This document shows, in pieces, positions 54,344-63,822 of a stretch of DNA of 64,000 bases (position 1 is its first letter; each line of letters opens with the position of its first letter). A model generated the notes under the pieces. It ran no database searches. It saw nothing but the letters and a program-made list of their open reading frames with translations, and was not told the origin of the DNA. The stretch comes from Oceanisphaera psychrotolerans (GTDB lineage Bacteria > Pseudomonadota > Gammaproteobacteria > Enterobacterales > Aeromonadaceae). The stretch spans positions 1 through 64,000 of the forward strand of contig NZ_MDKE01000010.1 of assembly GCF_001870485.1 (NCBI RefSeq). Reading direction: 5' to 3'. The translations under genes and the position numbers were made by a program.

Positions 54344-56257
54344 TTATGCTCCTTGATGACGCTGACGCCAGAGGGCAATCAGGTTGTGGTATTTCTGCTT
54401 GATGGCATCGATCAGGCCCTGGTCATCGAGTCGGCCGGCCAGCCAGTCCCGGGACGGGGCGCCGAAAATGCTGCGACCGATGGCGAAGCCCTTGACCAGC
54501 GCCTTGCCGGCGGCGGCATTGAAGCCCACCCGCAGTTCGTCCTCCGGCGCATCCAGCCCCAGGATAACCACCCCGTGGCAGTGGGGATCACGCTCGGTCA
54601 CCACCGCGGTCACTTCATCCCAGCCATGACTGGACAGGGGCGGCAGCTTCCACCAATCGGGCTTGACGCCGATGTTGTAGAAGCGCTGCAGCGCACGGAT
54701 ATAAAGCTCGTCGCTCTTGACCATATCGGCCGGCAGTATCACCTCGAGCAGCAGCTCGTGACCGCTCTTGCAGCAGGCCTGATACACCTCGGTGATCAGC
54801 CGCTCCTGCTCCAGGCGCAGCGCTATCTGATCTTCCGGATGGTAGAACACCAGACACTTGACAATATGTTCCAGCGGCCAGTCGATCAGCTGGCTGCCGA
54901 TATTGCCATGCTCCAGCCGCAGCGGCCGCGAGCTCGGCAGCTCCAGCGGTCGGCCTATCCACCAGCCCTCCCCGGTGATCTCGTTGAGTACCGGCTGGCC
55001 GAAGGTGGTGTCGGCCAGGATACCGGCCTTGCCCTCGAGCCCGGCCTCGATCGCCACCTGACGGCCGGCCTTGAGGATCAGTTTCTTCAGGTGCGGAATC
55101 GCGTCGATTTCGGCCCCTGCCTCGATGGCCATATCCACGAACTGGCGGCGATGGTCAAAGGCCAGGATGCACAGGTCGTCCCACTCCCGGTCCCGGGTGG
55201 TGACCCGGTGCAGGTGATTGAGCCGCACGTCCAGATCCGGCCGTGGCACCGACTCGGCACGGGACAGGTAATCATCCAGCTCTTCCTTGCTCGGCATGGC
55301 CGGTGCACAACCGTGACGGGACACCACCAGGGCACCACAGGCATTGGCGTAACGGCAGGCCTGCTCCCAGCCCTCGCCATTGAGGTAGCCGCGCAGCAGA
55401 CCGGACATGAAGGCATCGCCGGCACCCAGTACGTTGAGCACCTCCACCCGGACCCCGTACACGGTCAGACCCTCGTCCAGGGTCGCGGGGATGGCCGCCT
55501 CGAACACCGAGCACCCCTGCGGGCCGCGCTTGCAGACCAGGGTGGCATCGCTTACTTCACGCACGGCGTTCAGTGCGGTAATGGTATCCGTGCTGCCACC
55601 GGCAATATGAAACTCTTCTTCGGTACCGACGATCAGATCAAACTGGCCCAGCATGGCCTGCAGTTCGGCAGTCACCTTGGGAGCATCCAGGTAGCGGGTT
55701 TCGCCATCACCCCGGCTGGTCAGTCCCCAGAGCACCGGGCGGTAGTCGATATCGAGGGCGGTTTTCACGCCATGCTTGCGGGCATACTCCAGCGCCAGCG
55801 AAACCGCGGCACGGGTATCCGGGTGAGAAAGATGGGTACCGGTAATGGCCAGGCACTTGGCCGAGGCAATGAAGTCCTCGTCGATGTCTTCCGCCCGTAT
55901 GCCCATGTCGGCGCAGTTCTCCCGGTAGAAAATCAACGGAAAGGTATCTTCATCCTTGATGCCGAGCACCACCAGGCCGGTCAGCCGCTCGCGGTCGGTT
56001 TTCAGGTGGCTGACATCGACGCCCAGGCGTTCCAGCTCTTCGCGCAGAAAACGTCCCATATGCTCATCGCCAACCCGCGACAACATGGCCGACTTGAGGC
56101 CCTGGCGGGCCGTGCCATAGGCAACGTTACCGCTGGAGCCACCCAGGTATTTGGCGAAGGTCGCCATGTCTTCCAGTCGGGCGCCGACCTGCTGTCCGTA
56201 CAGGTCGACGGCCACCCGTCCGAGGCAAATTACATCAAGATGTTTTCGTACTGACAT
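54344..56257 (-). CDS. iolC: 5-dehydro-2-deoxygluconokinase fused to a DUF2090 domain
   Basis: The product is a 637-residue fusion. Residues 1 to about 325 form a PfkB kinase (YLGGSSGNVAYGTARQGLKS, and the anion-hole motif NVLGAGDAFMSGLLRGYLNG). The remainder is DUF2090, an aldolase-like barrel (DLCILAFDHRRQFVDMAIEA). Fusions of this type are annotated as kinase plus 5-dehydro-2-deoxyphosphogluconate aldolase, which would explain why no separate iolJ is seen. First gene of the iolC-D-E-A unit, behind a 686-bp control region shared with the regulator. Confidence 0.93.
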   Translation of the reverse strand: MSVRKHLDVICLGRVAVDLYGQQVGARLEDMATFAKYLGGSSGNVAYGTARQGLKSAMLSRVGDEHMGRFLREELERLGVDVSHLKTDRERLTGLVVLGIKDEDTFPLIFYRENCADMGIRAEDIDEDFIASAKCLAITGTHLSHPDTRAAVSLALEYARKHGVKTALDIDYRPVLWGLTSRGDGETRYLDAPKVTAELQAMLGQFDLIVGTEEEFHIAGGSTDTITALNAVREVSDATLVCKRGPQGCSVFEAAIPATLDEGLTVYGVRVEVLNVLGAGDAFMSGLLRGYLNGEGWEQACRYANACGALVVSRHGCAPAMPSKEELDDYLSRAESVPRPDLDVRLNHLHRVTTRDREWDDLCILAFDHRRQFVDMAIEAGAEIDAIPHLKKLILKAGRQVAIEAGLEGKAGILADTTFGQPVLNEITGEGWWIGRPLELPSSRPLRLEHGNIGSQLIDWPLEHIVKCLVFYHPEDQIALRLEQERLITEVYQACCKSGHELLLEVILPADMVKSDELYIRALQRFYNIGVKPDWWKLPPLSSHGWDEVTAVVTERDPHCHGVVILGLDAPEDELRVGFNAAAGKALVKGFAIGRSIFGAPSRDWLAGRLDDQGLIDAIKQKYHNLIALWRQRHQGA

Positions 56258-56430
56258 TCCGCTCTCCTTACAAGGACCGTTCGGCCATCATCCCTATTGA
56301 ATTTTTCCACATGAATCTGCCGGCGATGCTCGGTGAACAGGGCGTTGACATGGCAACCGCAGATATCACCGCTACCGGCCAGACCCACCCGTACATGCTG
56401 CATCCTCCACCTGGATATCATCGCCCCAGG

Positions 56431-56444
56431 GGAAGTCTCATTTC
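56431..56444. promoter_or_regulatory. Candidate IolR operator upstream of iolC (distal)
   Basis: GGAAGTCTCATTTC fits GGAA-N6-TTTC. It lies 174 bp upstream of the iolC ATG. Confidence 0.4.
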
Positions 56445-56460
56445 ATTTCGCTATTTATAC

Positions 56461-56474
56461 GAAATATACATTCC
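56461..56474. promoter_or_regulatory. Candidate IolR operator between iolC and the regulator
   Basis: GAAATATACATTCC fits GAAA-N6-TTCC and is close to the site at 56848 (GAAATGTTTATTCC). It lies 30 bp from the 56431 site, centre to centre about three helical turns. Confidence 0.5.
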
Positions 56475-56847
56475 ATTATCAACAGGGAGTGAAATGTTTG
56501 CATGTAAATGTGATGTAACGCGCATTTATCAGTCCATCCTCCTCATCGCGTTTCCACCTAGGCTACCAGTGGATATAAATTTATTTATATATCATAAGCT
56601 TGTATTGAATCTCAGGGCTGAGACAGCCGGCATCCGCGTTATGCAAATGAAACAACAAGCAGGAAAACATTGCAAAAGCATCATGTCTTCGGTGGCGCGG
56701 CGCCATTCAGGCTAAACCTTGCCACGCCGAACATGGAACGAGAAGAAACTGATTAAACGCGGTTTTTTATGGAATTTCGGCGCTCTCAGTGGGCCGGGCG
56801 AAGATGCCGAGACCGTTTTTTTTCAGCTGAATCGATTAATCCTGATA

Positions 56848-56863
56848 TGAAATGTTTATTCCG
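56848..56863. promoter_or_regulatory. Candidate IolR operator before its own gene
   Basis: TGAAATGTTTATTCCG fits GAAA-N6-TTCC. It abuts a second copy, GGAAGCGGGTTTCA (56863-56876). The pair lies 81-96 bp upstream of the regulator ATG, a placement that suggests autoregulation. Apart from these sites and the two near 56450, the gap 56258-56943 holds no gene I can support. Confidence 0.5.
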
Positions 56864-56943
56864 GAAGCGGGTTTCATTTACACTATGAACCAACAAGCCA
56901 CCGGCGACCTGCCGGTCGAGCATCAGCCTTATTGAGAGTCGTC

Positions 56944-57813
56944 ATGTCAACACCGAACAACTATTCCGAGTTACAGGATGTCATCCGCAGCCGCTATGGC
57001 GAACTCAGCAAGCGTCTGCAGCAGGTGGCCGCCTATGTGCTCGATAACACCAACAGTGTCGCCTTTGATACGGTGGCGGTTATCGCCGAGCAGGCCGATG
57101 TACCGCCATCCACCCTGATCCGTTTCGCCAATGCCTTTGGCTACAGCGGTTTCAATGACATGAAGCAGGTATTTCGCCGCCACCTGATGGAAGAAACCGC
57201 CAACTACACGGAAAGGGCGAAAATGTTTCGGGATCTGGAAGATCAGCCCTCCCCGGAACAGCCGGAGGAAATACTGAACGAGTTCTCCCGGGCCAATGTC
57301 CAGGCCCTGCAACAACTGGCGGCCCAGACCTCGGCGGAAGATCTGAATAAAACCGTGCAGATACTGGCCGACGCCGAGAACATCTATGTGATTGGCCTGC
57401 GCCGCTCTTTCAGCGTCGCCACCTACCTGACCTACGCCCTGCGCCACCTGAACCGGCGGGCGTTCCTGATCGATGGTCTGGGCGGCATGTTTCAGGAACA
57501 ACTGGAGCTTATCGGTCCCAAAGATGTGGTGGTCGCCATCAGCTTCTCTCCCTATGCCAGGGAAACCCTGGCCTTGACTGAAACCGCCTCCAGGGCAGGT
57601 GCCAGGCAAATCGCCATTACCGACAGCCAGGTCAGCCCGCTGGCCTCATTCAGCGACATTTGCTTCGTGGTGAAAGAAGCCCAGGTAGACGCCTTCCGCT
57701 CCCAGTCAGCCAGCCTGTGTCTGGTGCAGTCCCTGGCGGTATCACTCGCCTACCATGATAAAGACGACAAAAAAGAGAACAGTGACAAAAAAGCCCCCGT
57801 GTCGGGAGCTTGA
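56944..57813 (+). CDS. iolR: RpiR-family regulator of inositol genes
   Basis: 289-residue regulator. The N-terminal HTH_6 domain covers about 1-80 (SRYGELSKRLQQVAAYVLDN, then IAEQADVPPSTLIRFANAFG). A SIS sugar-phosphate-binding domain covers about 125-260 (ILADAENIYVIGLRRSFSVA). It is the only regulator in the island and is divergent from iolC. Proteobacterial inositol genes are typically under such an RpiR-type IolR, which is released by a pathway intermediate. The ATG at 56944 is preferred to an upstream TTG. The Lys/Glu/Asp-rich tail is unremarkable. Confidence 0.88.
   Translation: MSTPNNYSELQDVIRSRYGELSKRLQQVAAYVLDNTNSVAFDTVAVIAEQADVPPSTLIRFANAFGYSGFNDMKQVFRRHLMEETANYTERAKMFRDLEDQPSPEQPEEILNEFSRANVQALQQLAAQTSAEDLNKTVQILADAENIYVIGLRRSFSVATYLTYALRHLNRRAFLIDGLGGMFQEQLELIGPKDVVVAISFSPYARETLALTETASRAGARQIAITDSQVSPLASFSDICFVVKEAQVDAFRSQSASLCLVQSLAVSLAYHDKDDKKENSDKKAPVSGA
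57786..57810 (-). terminator. Minus-strand terminator overlapping the end of iolR
   Basis: On the minus strand AGCTCCCG-aca-CGGGGGCT (one internal mismatch) is followed by TTTTTT. It could end transcription from the IolI-like gene, which stops 175 bp upstream of it. The 57814-57984 gap shows nothing else. Confidence 0.6.
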
Positions 57814-57984
57814 ACAGCCTTTCGAATCGCCGCTTCTCCGGTCTGGCACAGGTGATGGCCGCCGGGGAAGGTAATAACGGGGTCACGGGGCGCGGGCCTG
57901 TGTGCCAGCCACCCGGTCGAGGGCATGACACCCGCAAGAGACTGGCGTTGCCGGATCTGGTTTGATAAGCAACGCCACGAACAG

Positions 57985-58812
57985 TTACAGCAGCAAACGC
58001 TTCATGCCGGCCAGCATGGCACTGGCCACTTCGTAATGATCCGCCTCCCACAACTGATCATTCAGAAACTCGCCGGAGTAAAAGCCGTCATACCCTGTGC
58101 TTTGTATGGCACTGGCCCATTCCTGTAGCGGGATCTCGCCCTCACCCAGCAAACAGCCGCGCAACAGCCTTTCATCCACCCAGGGAGCACCGACGTCGGG
58201 ACGCAGACCATCCGACAGGTGTACATTGTAAATCAATGACTTGTCGATTCTGGCCATGTCTTCAGGGGTCGCACCCCGGCACGACCAGAAATGCCAGGTG
58301 TCCAGCACGAAACCAAAGTTGTCGCGCCCCACCGCATCATGGAGCCGGTAGTAATGCTCCAGGGTGGCAATCGGCGTCCAGGCGGCCCCTTCGTATTGAA
58401 AGCGAATACCGTGCTCTTTACCGATATCGGCAATGTTGCGGATATTCTGGGCGGTAATGCGAATGTTGTCTTCCACAGACAGGCCGGTCAGTGCCTCGAA
58501 GGCATTCAACTGAATGGTGGGTGCACCAATATCAGCCGCAAACAGGCACAAGGTTTCAGCATCCTTGAACAGCCGGGATTGCTGCTCCTTACCCGTACTT
58601 TCCACCGAGCCAATGATATCGATAGCCGACGGCGCAATCTGCGCCTCGTCCAGTCGTTCTTTCAGTGCCTGGCTGGTCAGCCCGGCCCGGATATAGCGCC
58701 ATAGCTTGTCGGTGTGTATTTCCAGCCCGTCGTAGCCCGTTTCTTTGGCCAATCGAATATCACTCACAATATTGCTGTGTAGCGAGCACATTCCATGCAG
58801 TGCGTAGCGCAT
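57985..58812 (-). CDS. IolI-like sugar isomerase (TIM barrel)
   Basis: 275-residue AP-endonuclease-2-type barrel, close in length to Bacillus IolI (2-keto-myo-inositol isomerase). It starts MRYALHGMCSLHSNIVSDIR. Likely metal ligands are Glu in IRFQYEGAAWTP, Asp and His in FVLDTWHFWSC, His in NVHLSDG and Glu in GFYSGEFLND. The IolI reaction interconverts inososes, widening the range of inositol isomers used. It is co-directional with the MFS porter, 30 bp after it. Confidence 0.82.
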   Translation of the reverse strand: MRYALHGMCSLHSNIVSDIRLAKETGYDGLEIHTDKLWRYIRAGLTSQALKERLDEAQIAPSAIDIIGSVESTGKEQQSRLFKDAETLCLFAADIGAPTIQLNAFEALTGLSVEDNIRITAQNIRNIADIGKEHGIRFQYEGAAWTPIATLEHYYRLHDAVGRDNFGFVLDTWHFWSCRGATPEDMARIDKSLIYNVHLSDGLRPDVGAPWVDERLLRGCLLGEGEIPLQEWASAIQSTGYDGFYSGEFLNDQLWEADHYEVASAMLAGMKRLLL

Positions 58813-58842
58813 CCTTTAATCCTTCCGGTTCAATATAAATGA

Positions 58843-60279
58843 CTAGACAGCAACGGTTTGCGGCTGCCCCACTTTCTTTCTACCCAGTTTCCCGGCCATC
58901 ACCTCTTCCATATTCTCCAGGCTGACCCCTTTGGTTTCAGGCACATACTTCACCACCACCATCATGCAAATCAGTGACAGCACGGCAAACAGCCAGAAAC
59001 TGAAGGCACCGTTGAAATGCGCTTGCAGGAACGCATTGTCGTTCAGCATCGGGAATGTCTGGGTCACGATAAACCCGGTGAACCACTGGGCACCGACGGC
59101 AATAGACATGGCTCGGGTGCGGATACTGTTGGGAAAAATTTCGGATATCATGGTCCAGCATGCACAGCCCCAGGATGTCGCATAGGCAACCACATACAGA
59201 CACAGGGCGAAGAGCGCCATATAGCCTTCGGTCTGTTGATACAGTACATAGCCGACGATAAACATACCGAATGCACAGCCGAAGGTACCGTATTTCATCA
59301 GCGGAAGACGACCCACCCTGTCAATCAGGTACATACCCAGAGCATTACCCATGATAAAAACCACACCGACGAAGGTTGTCTGGAACAGCGCATTCTCGGT
59401 GCCGCCGGCAATGGGTTTCAGGATTTCGGGCGTGTAGTACATGATGACGTTGATCCCGGTAAGCTGCTGCGCCGCGGCAACAAAGGTACCGATCACCAGA
59501 ATGGAAAACAGCAGCGGCGAACGCAGGCTGACTTTGCTTTTGCTGGCAGTTCGACTGTCTTTCAATGAGTCCTGAATTTCACCAATCAGACGATCGGCAT
59601 GTTCAGGGTTGGAAATGCGAGCCAGTGTTGTCCTGGCCTGATCGAGCCTGCCCTTCAATACCAGCCAGCGGGGTGATTCGGGAATCATGAACAGCAGAAT
59701 CGCAAACAGCAGGGCGGGCAGCATTTCCGACCCCAGCATCCAGCGCCACCCCAGATCGACCAGCCAGGCCTCCGACATGCCTTTTGAAATCAGGTAGTTG
59801 ACATAGAAGACACCGGTCTGACCGATCACAGCCGACTGCTGGAACATGCTCACCGCTCGGCCGCGAAAGTCCTGGGGGGCCACTTCCGACATATACATGG
59901 GAGAGACAACACAGGCCAGCCCCACCGCCACACCACCCACGATGCGCAGCAACACATAAAAGGTGAAGGTAGTGGCCAATGCCGAACCGATAGCCGAAAT
60001 AATAAAGAGGATGGCGGTAATAAAGAGGGTATTGCGACGACCATATTTCAATGCACTCCATCCGGCGCTGATTGCCCCCAGAATGCTGCCGAAGACCACG
60101 CTTGAAACGGCCCAGCCTGTTTCTGCGGCCGTCAGGCCAAAGTGATCCCGTATCGGGCCTATAGCGCCTGATATAACGGCCGTGTCATAGCCTAACAGTA
60201 TCCCTCCCAAGGCGGCTATGCAGCAGATCCTGATGATGTAGGAAAAGTTATGGGATAGTGCCTGGGGGGTGGGTGACAT
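58843..60279 (-). CDS. MFS sugar porter, probable inositol transporter (IolT-like)
   Basis: 478-residue proton symporter of the sugar porter family with twelve helices. GGILLGYDTAVISGAIG in helix 1, the R-x-GR-type loop SALKYGRRNTL, PESPRWLVLKGR after helix 6, QQLTGINVIMYYTPEI in helix 7 and VPETKGVSLENME after helix 12 are all classic. QQLTGIN and the context suggest myo-inositol as substrate. This would be the second uptake route beside the ABC importer. Confidence 0.9.
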   Translation of the reverse strand: MSPTPQALSHNFSYIIRICCIAALGGILLGYDTAVISGAIGPIRDHFGLTAAETGWAVSSVVFGSILGAISAGWSALKYGRRNTLFITAILFIISAIGSALATTFTFYVLLRIVGGVAVGLACVVSPMYMSEVAPQDFRGRAVSMFQQSAVIGQTGVFYVNYLISKGMSEAWLVDLGWRWMLGSEMLPALLFAILLFMIPESPRWLVLKGRLDQARTTLARISNPEHADRLIGEIQDSLKDSRTASKSKVSLRSPLLFSILVIGTFVAAAQQLTGINVIMYYTPEILKPIAGGTENALFQTTFVGVVFIMGNALGMYLIDRVGRLPLMKYGTFGCAFGMFIVGYVLYQQTEGYMALFALCLYVVAYATSWGCACWTMISEIFPNSIRTRAMSIAVGAQWFTGFIVTQTFPMLNDNAFLQAHFNGAFSFWLFAVLSLICMMVVVKYVPETKGVSLENMEEVMAGKLGRKKVGQPQTVAV

Positions 60280-60427
60280 CTTCTACTCCTTGTTGATTAT
60301 TGAGATTCCTGTCTCGCATCCAATGGCCGAGCAAGCTTGAGCCGGGTAGCGTCCAATACCCTGATGCCGAACACACACGGTATCGACATCATCCATCGCC
60401 ATATTTTTGGGCGCCCTCGTCAAAAAA

Positions 60428-60441
60428 GAAAATATTTTTCA
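60428..60441. promoter_or_regulatory. Candidate IolR operator upstream of the MFS porter
   Basis: GAAAATATTTTTCA fits GAAA-N6-TTCA, 149 bp before the porter ATG, in a strongly AT-rich control region (60380-60720). Confidence 0.4.
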
Positions 60442-60655
60442 AAAATATCGAAAAAATCATATCCCCTTAGGCTGACAACGACAACATCTAACATTTCCTT
60501 TTCTTTTAAAATGTTATGCGGATCAAGTTATTAACTCTTGTTAAATCAGAGGCAACACGTAAGTCACTGTTAATAATAAATAAAAACATCATCACCCTGT
60601 CAACCCTTCATCAAGCCGTCACAAAACCAACACTTAAAACAAAATATAGAATCAA

Positions 60656-60671
60656 TGAAAAATATTTTTCA
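60656..60671. promoter_or_regulatory. Perfect 16-bp palindrome upstream of iolE copy 2, candidate IolR operator
   Basis: TGAAAAATATTTTTCA is a full palindrome and the best example of TGAAA-N6-TTTCA in the window. It lies 168 bp upstream of the iolE2 ATG. Together with the 60428 site it occupies the 559-bp divergent gap 60280-60838, which otherwise holds no gene that I can support. Confidence 0.55.
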
Positions 60672-60838
60672 TTTTGTGTTTTTGTTGTTTATACTCACTC
60701 CCAGTGATGCAGGAGCGATGCAGGTAATGACGGTTGGGCTGGGCTGTGCGTGGCGATGTCACCGGGAGGTGCGTCCAACAGGACAGAAGAGTCAACTTCA
60801 TCTTGCTGATATACAAAGACAAATTATGGAGAATAAGC

Positions 60839-61732
60839 ATGAGTAAGGTGCAATACGGAATCAGCCCTTTGACCTGGACCAACGATGACATGCCGGAACT
60901 GGGCGGCGAGATACCGCTGGAAACCTGCCTGAGCGAAATGGCCGAAGCCGGCTTCACCGGCACCGAGATGGGCACCAAGTATCCGCGAGATCCAGAGGTA
61001 CTGATCCCGCTGCTGGAGCAACATGGCCTGGTACTGGCGTCCGGCTGGTTCAGCGGCAACCTGATGATCCACACCGCAGAACAGGAAATTGCGGCCATGC
61101 AAAGCCATATCCGGCTGCTGAAGGCCGCAGGCTGCAAGGCCATGGTATACGGTGAAGTCAGCAACACCATTCATGGCGATATCAATAAACCGCTGTCACA
61201 GCGTGTGATCCTGAGCCAGGACGAATGGAAAACCTATGCCCGGAAGCTGACCCAGGTCGCCGACTATCTGCTGGGTGAACATGGCATCAAGCTGTCTTTC
61301 CACCACCATGTGGGCACCATCTGCGAAACGGAAGACGATATCAACCTGCTGATGGAGCTGACGGGCGACTCGGTTCACCTGACGCTGGATACCGGCCACA
61401 TTACCTATGGCGGTGGCAACCCCGTCACCATGATCAAGCGCTGGGGCCACCGTATCGGCCATATGCACTTCAAGGATCTTCGTCTGGATGTGATGAAAGC
61501 CGCCCGCGATGCAGATAAATCCTTCCTGAATGCCGTACTCGACGGTGTCTTCACCGTTCCCGGCACCGGCGATGTCGATTATGACGATGTATTCGCGGCC
61601 CTGAAGGAACGTGACTATGAAGGCTGGCTGCTGGTTGAAGCCGAGCAGGACCCTGCCAAGGCACACCCGCTGACCTATGCCAAGACGGCTTACAAGAACA
61701 TTTCCGGCTATGCCGGAAAATACGGCCTCTAG
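60839..61732 (+). CDS. iolE: Inosose dehydratase, copy 2
   Basis: 297-residue intact inosose dehydratase barrel. The start MSKVQYGISPLTWTNDDMPE follows GGAGAATAAGC; upstream in-frame starts would add 35 unlike residues. Metal-site segments are LSFHHHVGTICET, LTLDTGHITYGGGN and IGHMHFKDLR. The C-terminus EGWLLVEAEQDPAKAHPLTY supports the repair proposed for copy 1. It is clearly paralogous but diverged from copy 1. First gene of a plus-strand unit with a second iolD. Confidence 0.93.
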   Translation: MSKVQYGISPLTWTNDDMPELGGEIPLETCLSEMAEAGFTGTEMGTKYPRDPEVLIPLLEQHGLVLASGWFSGNLMIHTAEQEIAAMQSHIRLLKAAGCKAMVYGEVSNTIHGDINKPLSQRVILSQDEWKTYARKLTQVADYLLGEHGIKLSFHHHVGTICETEDDINLLMELTGDSVHLTLDTGHITYGGGNPVTMIKRWGHRIGHMHFKDLRLDVMKAARDADKSFLNAVLDGVFTVPGTGDVDYDDVFAALKERDYEGWLLVEAEQDPAKAHPLTYAKTAYKNISGYAGKYGL

Positions 61733-61753
61733 GTCGTCACCGTTCGGTCCTTG

Positions 61754-61773
61754 CCGGGGACCTTGCTCCCCGG
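61754..61773 (+). other. Intercistronic stem-loop, iolE2-iolD2
   Basis: CCGGGGA-ccttgc-TCCCCGG lies 22 bp after the iolE2 stop without a following T-tract. It may be a processing or stabilising hairpin within the 132-bp gap. Confidence 0.5.
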
Positions 61774-61864
61774 TTCAAACACTGGCTGCCACATAACCGG
61801 GCAACGCGCCCGCAGCCAGGTTCAGGGAAGCCATTTTTTCGTGTATCGATACTCGGGGAAGAAG

Positions 61865-63736
61865 ATGAAAACTGTACGCCTGACTGTTGCTGAGGCGCTG
61901 GCCAAATACCTTGCCGCGCAAATGATAGATATTGACGGTAATAAAGAGCAGCTCTTCGGTGCCAGCTTTGCCATTTTTGGTCACGGCAATGTCACCTGCT
62001 TTGGTCAACAACTTAAAAATATCGAAGACAAGATCCCCACCTGGCGTGGTCAGAACGAACAGTCGATGGCGACCGCCGCCATTGCCTATGCCAAAGCCAA
62101 CCAGCGCCGCCGCATTGGTATCGCAACCAGCTCCATTGGTCCGGGGGCAACCAATATGGTGACCGCGGCGGGGATTGCCCACACCAACCGCCTGCCCCTG
62201 CTGCTGATCTCGGGTGATGCCTATGTCAGCCGCCTGCCCGACCCGGTACTGCAGCAGCCGGAAAATTTCGAAGATCCGTCCATCACCTGCAACGACACCT
62301 TCAAGCCGCTGACCCGTTACTGGGATCGTATCGTGTCGCCCACCCAGTTGATGCATACCCTGCCCCAGGCGATTGACACCATGCTGGACCCGGCCACCTG
62401 TGGCCCTGTCTTTATCGGTCTGCCGCAGGATATTCAGGGCGTGGCCTATGATTACCCGGAAGTCTTCTTTGCCGAGAAAGTGCACCGGATCCGCCGGCCA
62501 GAGCCTGAAATGGTGGTGCTGGAAGAAGCCATGGACATCCTGGTCAAGGCCAGACGTCCGCTGATCATCTCCGGTGGCGGCGTGCATTACTCGCTGGCCA
62601 CCGATGAACTGGCCGCATTTGCCGCGAAGCACAATATTCCGGTGGTGGAAACCATTGCCGGTCGCGCCACCATGCTGCAGGACAACCCGCTCAATGCCGG
62701 ACCCATTGGGGTCACCGGCTCCAACTCGGCCAACTACATGGCCGCCCATGCCGACGTGGTGGTCGCCATCGGTACCCGACTGCAGGATTTCACCACCGGC
62801 TCCTGGAGCGTATTCCGTAACCCGGAAATGAGACTGATCAGTATCAACGTGGCCAGGTTTGATGCGGTCAAGCATATGTCCTACCCGGTACTGGGCGATG
62901 CCAGAGCCTGTATGACCAAATTGTCCGGGGTGCTGGGCGACTGGCGCGCGGACCAGGAGTGGGCAGACACGGCAAAGGCACAGGCTGACGAGTGGAAGGC
63001 GCAGGTTCACAAACGCACCCACCCGCAGGAAGGCGAGCTGCTGCCGGGCCTGACTTCCTATGCCCAGGTGATTGGCAAGCTGAATACCTCTATGGAACAG
63101 GGAGATACCATTCTCACCGCGGCCGGTGGCCTGCCTGCCGAACTGGCCATGAACTGGCAGAACTACCAGATCGGCAAATTCGATATCGAGTTCGGTTTCT
63201 CCTGCATGGGCTACGAAATAGCCGGGGGCTGGGGTGCCAAGATTGCCAACCCGGATAATGATGTCGTGGTGCTGGTCGGGGATGGCTCCTACCTGATCCA
63301 GAACTCCGATATCTACTCCTCGGTCCTGACCGGCCACAAGATGATTGTGGTGGTGTGCGACAACGGCGGCTTCGCGGTGATCAACAAGCTGCAGAACAAT
63401 ACCGGTAACGAATCGTTCAACAACCTGCTCTCCGACTGCCGCCGGCCGGATGGCGAGCTGGCGCGCGTGGATTTTGCCAAGCACGCCGAGGCACAGGGCG
63501 CCATCAGCGAGAAACTGACCTCCATCGACGAGTTTGATGCGGCATTTGCCCGCGCCAAGGCCGCCGATCGTACCTATGTGATTGTGGTCGATGTCGATCC
63601 GGTGTCACCGGCGGCGTGGTCCAAGTGCGACTGCTGGTGGGAAGTGGGCCTGCCCGAGGTGACCCGCAATGAGGATACCGCCCGCACCGTAGCGGAATGG
63701 GAAGAAGGCCGTCGCCACCAGCGCCCCGGCGTATAA
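61865..63736 (+). CDS. iolD: 3D-(3,5/4)-trihydroxycyclohexane-1,2-dione hydrolase, copy 2
   Basis: 623-residue ThDP enzyme. The ThDP Glu is in GQNEQSMATAAIAYAKANQR, and the cofactor motif is VVLVGDGSYLIQNSDIYSSV. ATG at 61865 follows GGGGAAGAAG; an upstream in-frame ATG would add 38 unlike residues. It differs clearly from copy 1 in its substrate-facing text (ISGDAYVSRLPDPV versus LPGDTFATRQPDPV). Both copies keep the catalytic motifs, so both should be active. A different ring substrate or expression condition is possible. Confidence 0.93.
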   Translation: MKTVRLTVAEALAKYLAAQMIDIDGNKEQLFGASFAIFGHGNVTCFGQQLKNIEDKIPTWRGQNEQSMATAAIAYAKANQRRRIGIATSSIGPGATNMVTAAGIAHTNRLPLLLISGDAYVSRLPDPVLQQPENFEDPSITCNDTFKPLTRYWDRIVSPTQLMHTLPQAIDTMLDPATCGPVFIGLPQDIQGVAYDYPEVFFAEKVHRIRRPEPEMVVLEEAMDILVKARRPLIISGGGVHYSLATDELAAFAAKHNIPVVETIAGRATMLQDNPLNAGPIGVTGSNSANYMAAHADVVVAIGTRLQDFTTGSWSVFRNPEMRLISINVARFDAVKHMSYPVLGDARACMTKLSGVLGDWRADQEWADTAKAQADEWKAQVHKRTHPQEGELLPGLTSYAQVIGKLNTSMEQGDTILTAAGGLPAELAMNWQNYQIGKFDIEFGFSCMGYEIAGGWGAKIANPDNDVVVLVGDGSYLIQNSDIYSSVLTGHKMIVVVCDNGGFAVINKLQNNTGNESFNNLLSDCRRPDGELARVDFAKHAEAQGAISEKLTSIDEFDAAFARAKAADRTYVIVVDVDPVSPAAWSKCDCWWEVGLPEVTRNEDTARTVAEWEEGRRHQRPGV

Positions 63737-63822
63737 GTCAGGTAACGTCCTGTTGTTCATTCAATTATCTGAAGCCGCAGGTCAGGTACCTCCCCCTGCG
63801 GTACGAGTAAGGAAGCAGAAAC

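Noticed and set aside
52449-56254. Two frames over 600 codons antisense to iolD and iolC
   Set aside because: Shadows of the two real genes. The composition is that of reversed codons and no family text is visible.
56311-56715. Plus-strand frame of 134 codons in the iolC-iolR gap
   Set aside because: It lies across several operator-like palindromes, has poor coding character and shows no motif.
61775-63484. A 569-codon minus-strand frame over iolD copy 2
   Set aside because: Antisense shadow of an unmistakable ThDP enzyme.
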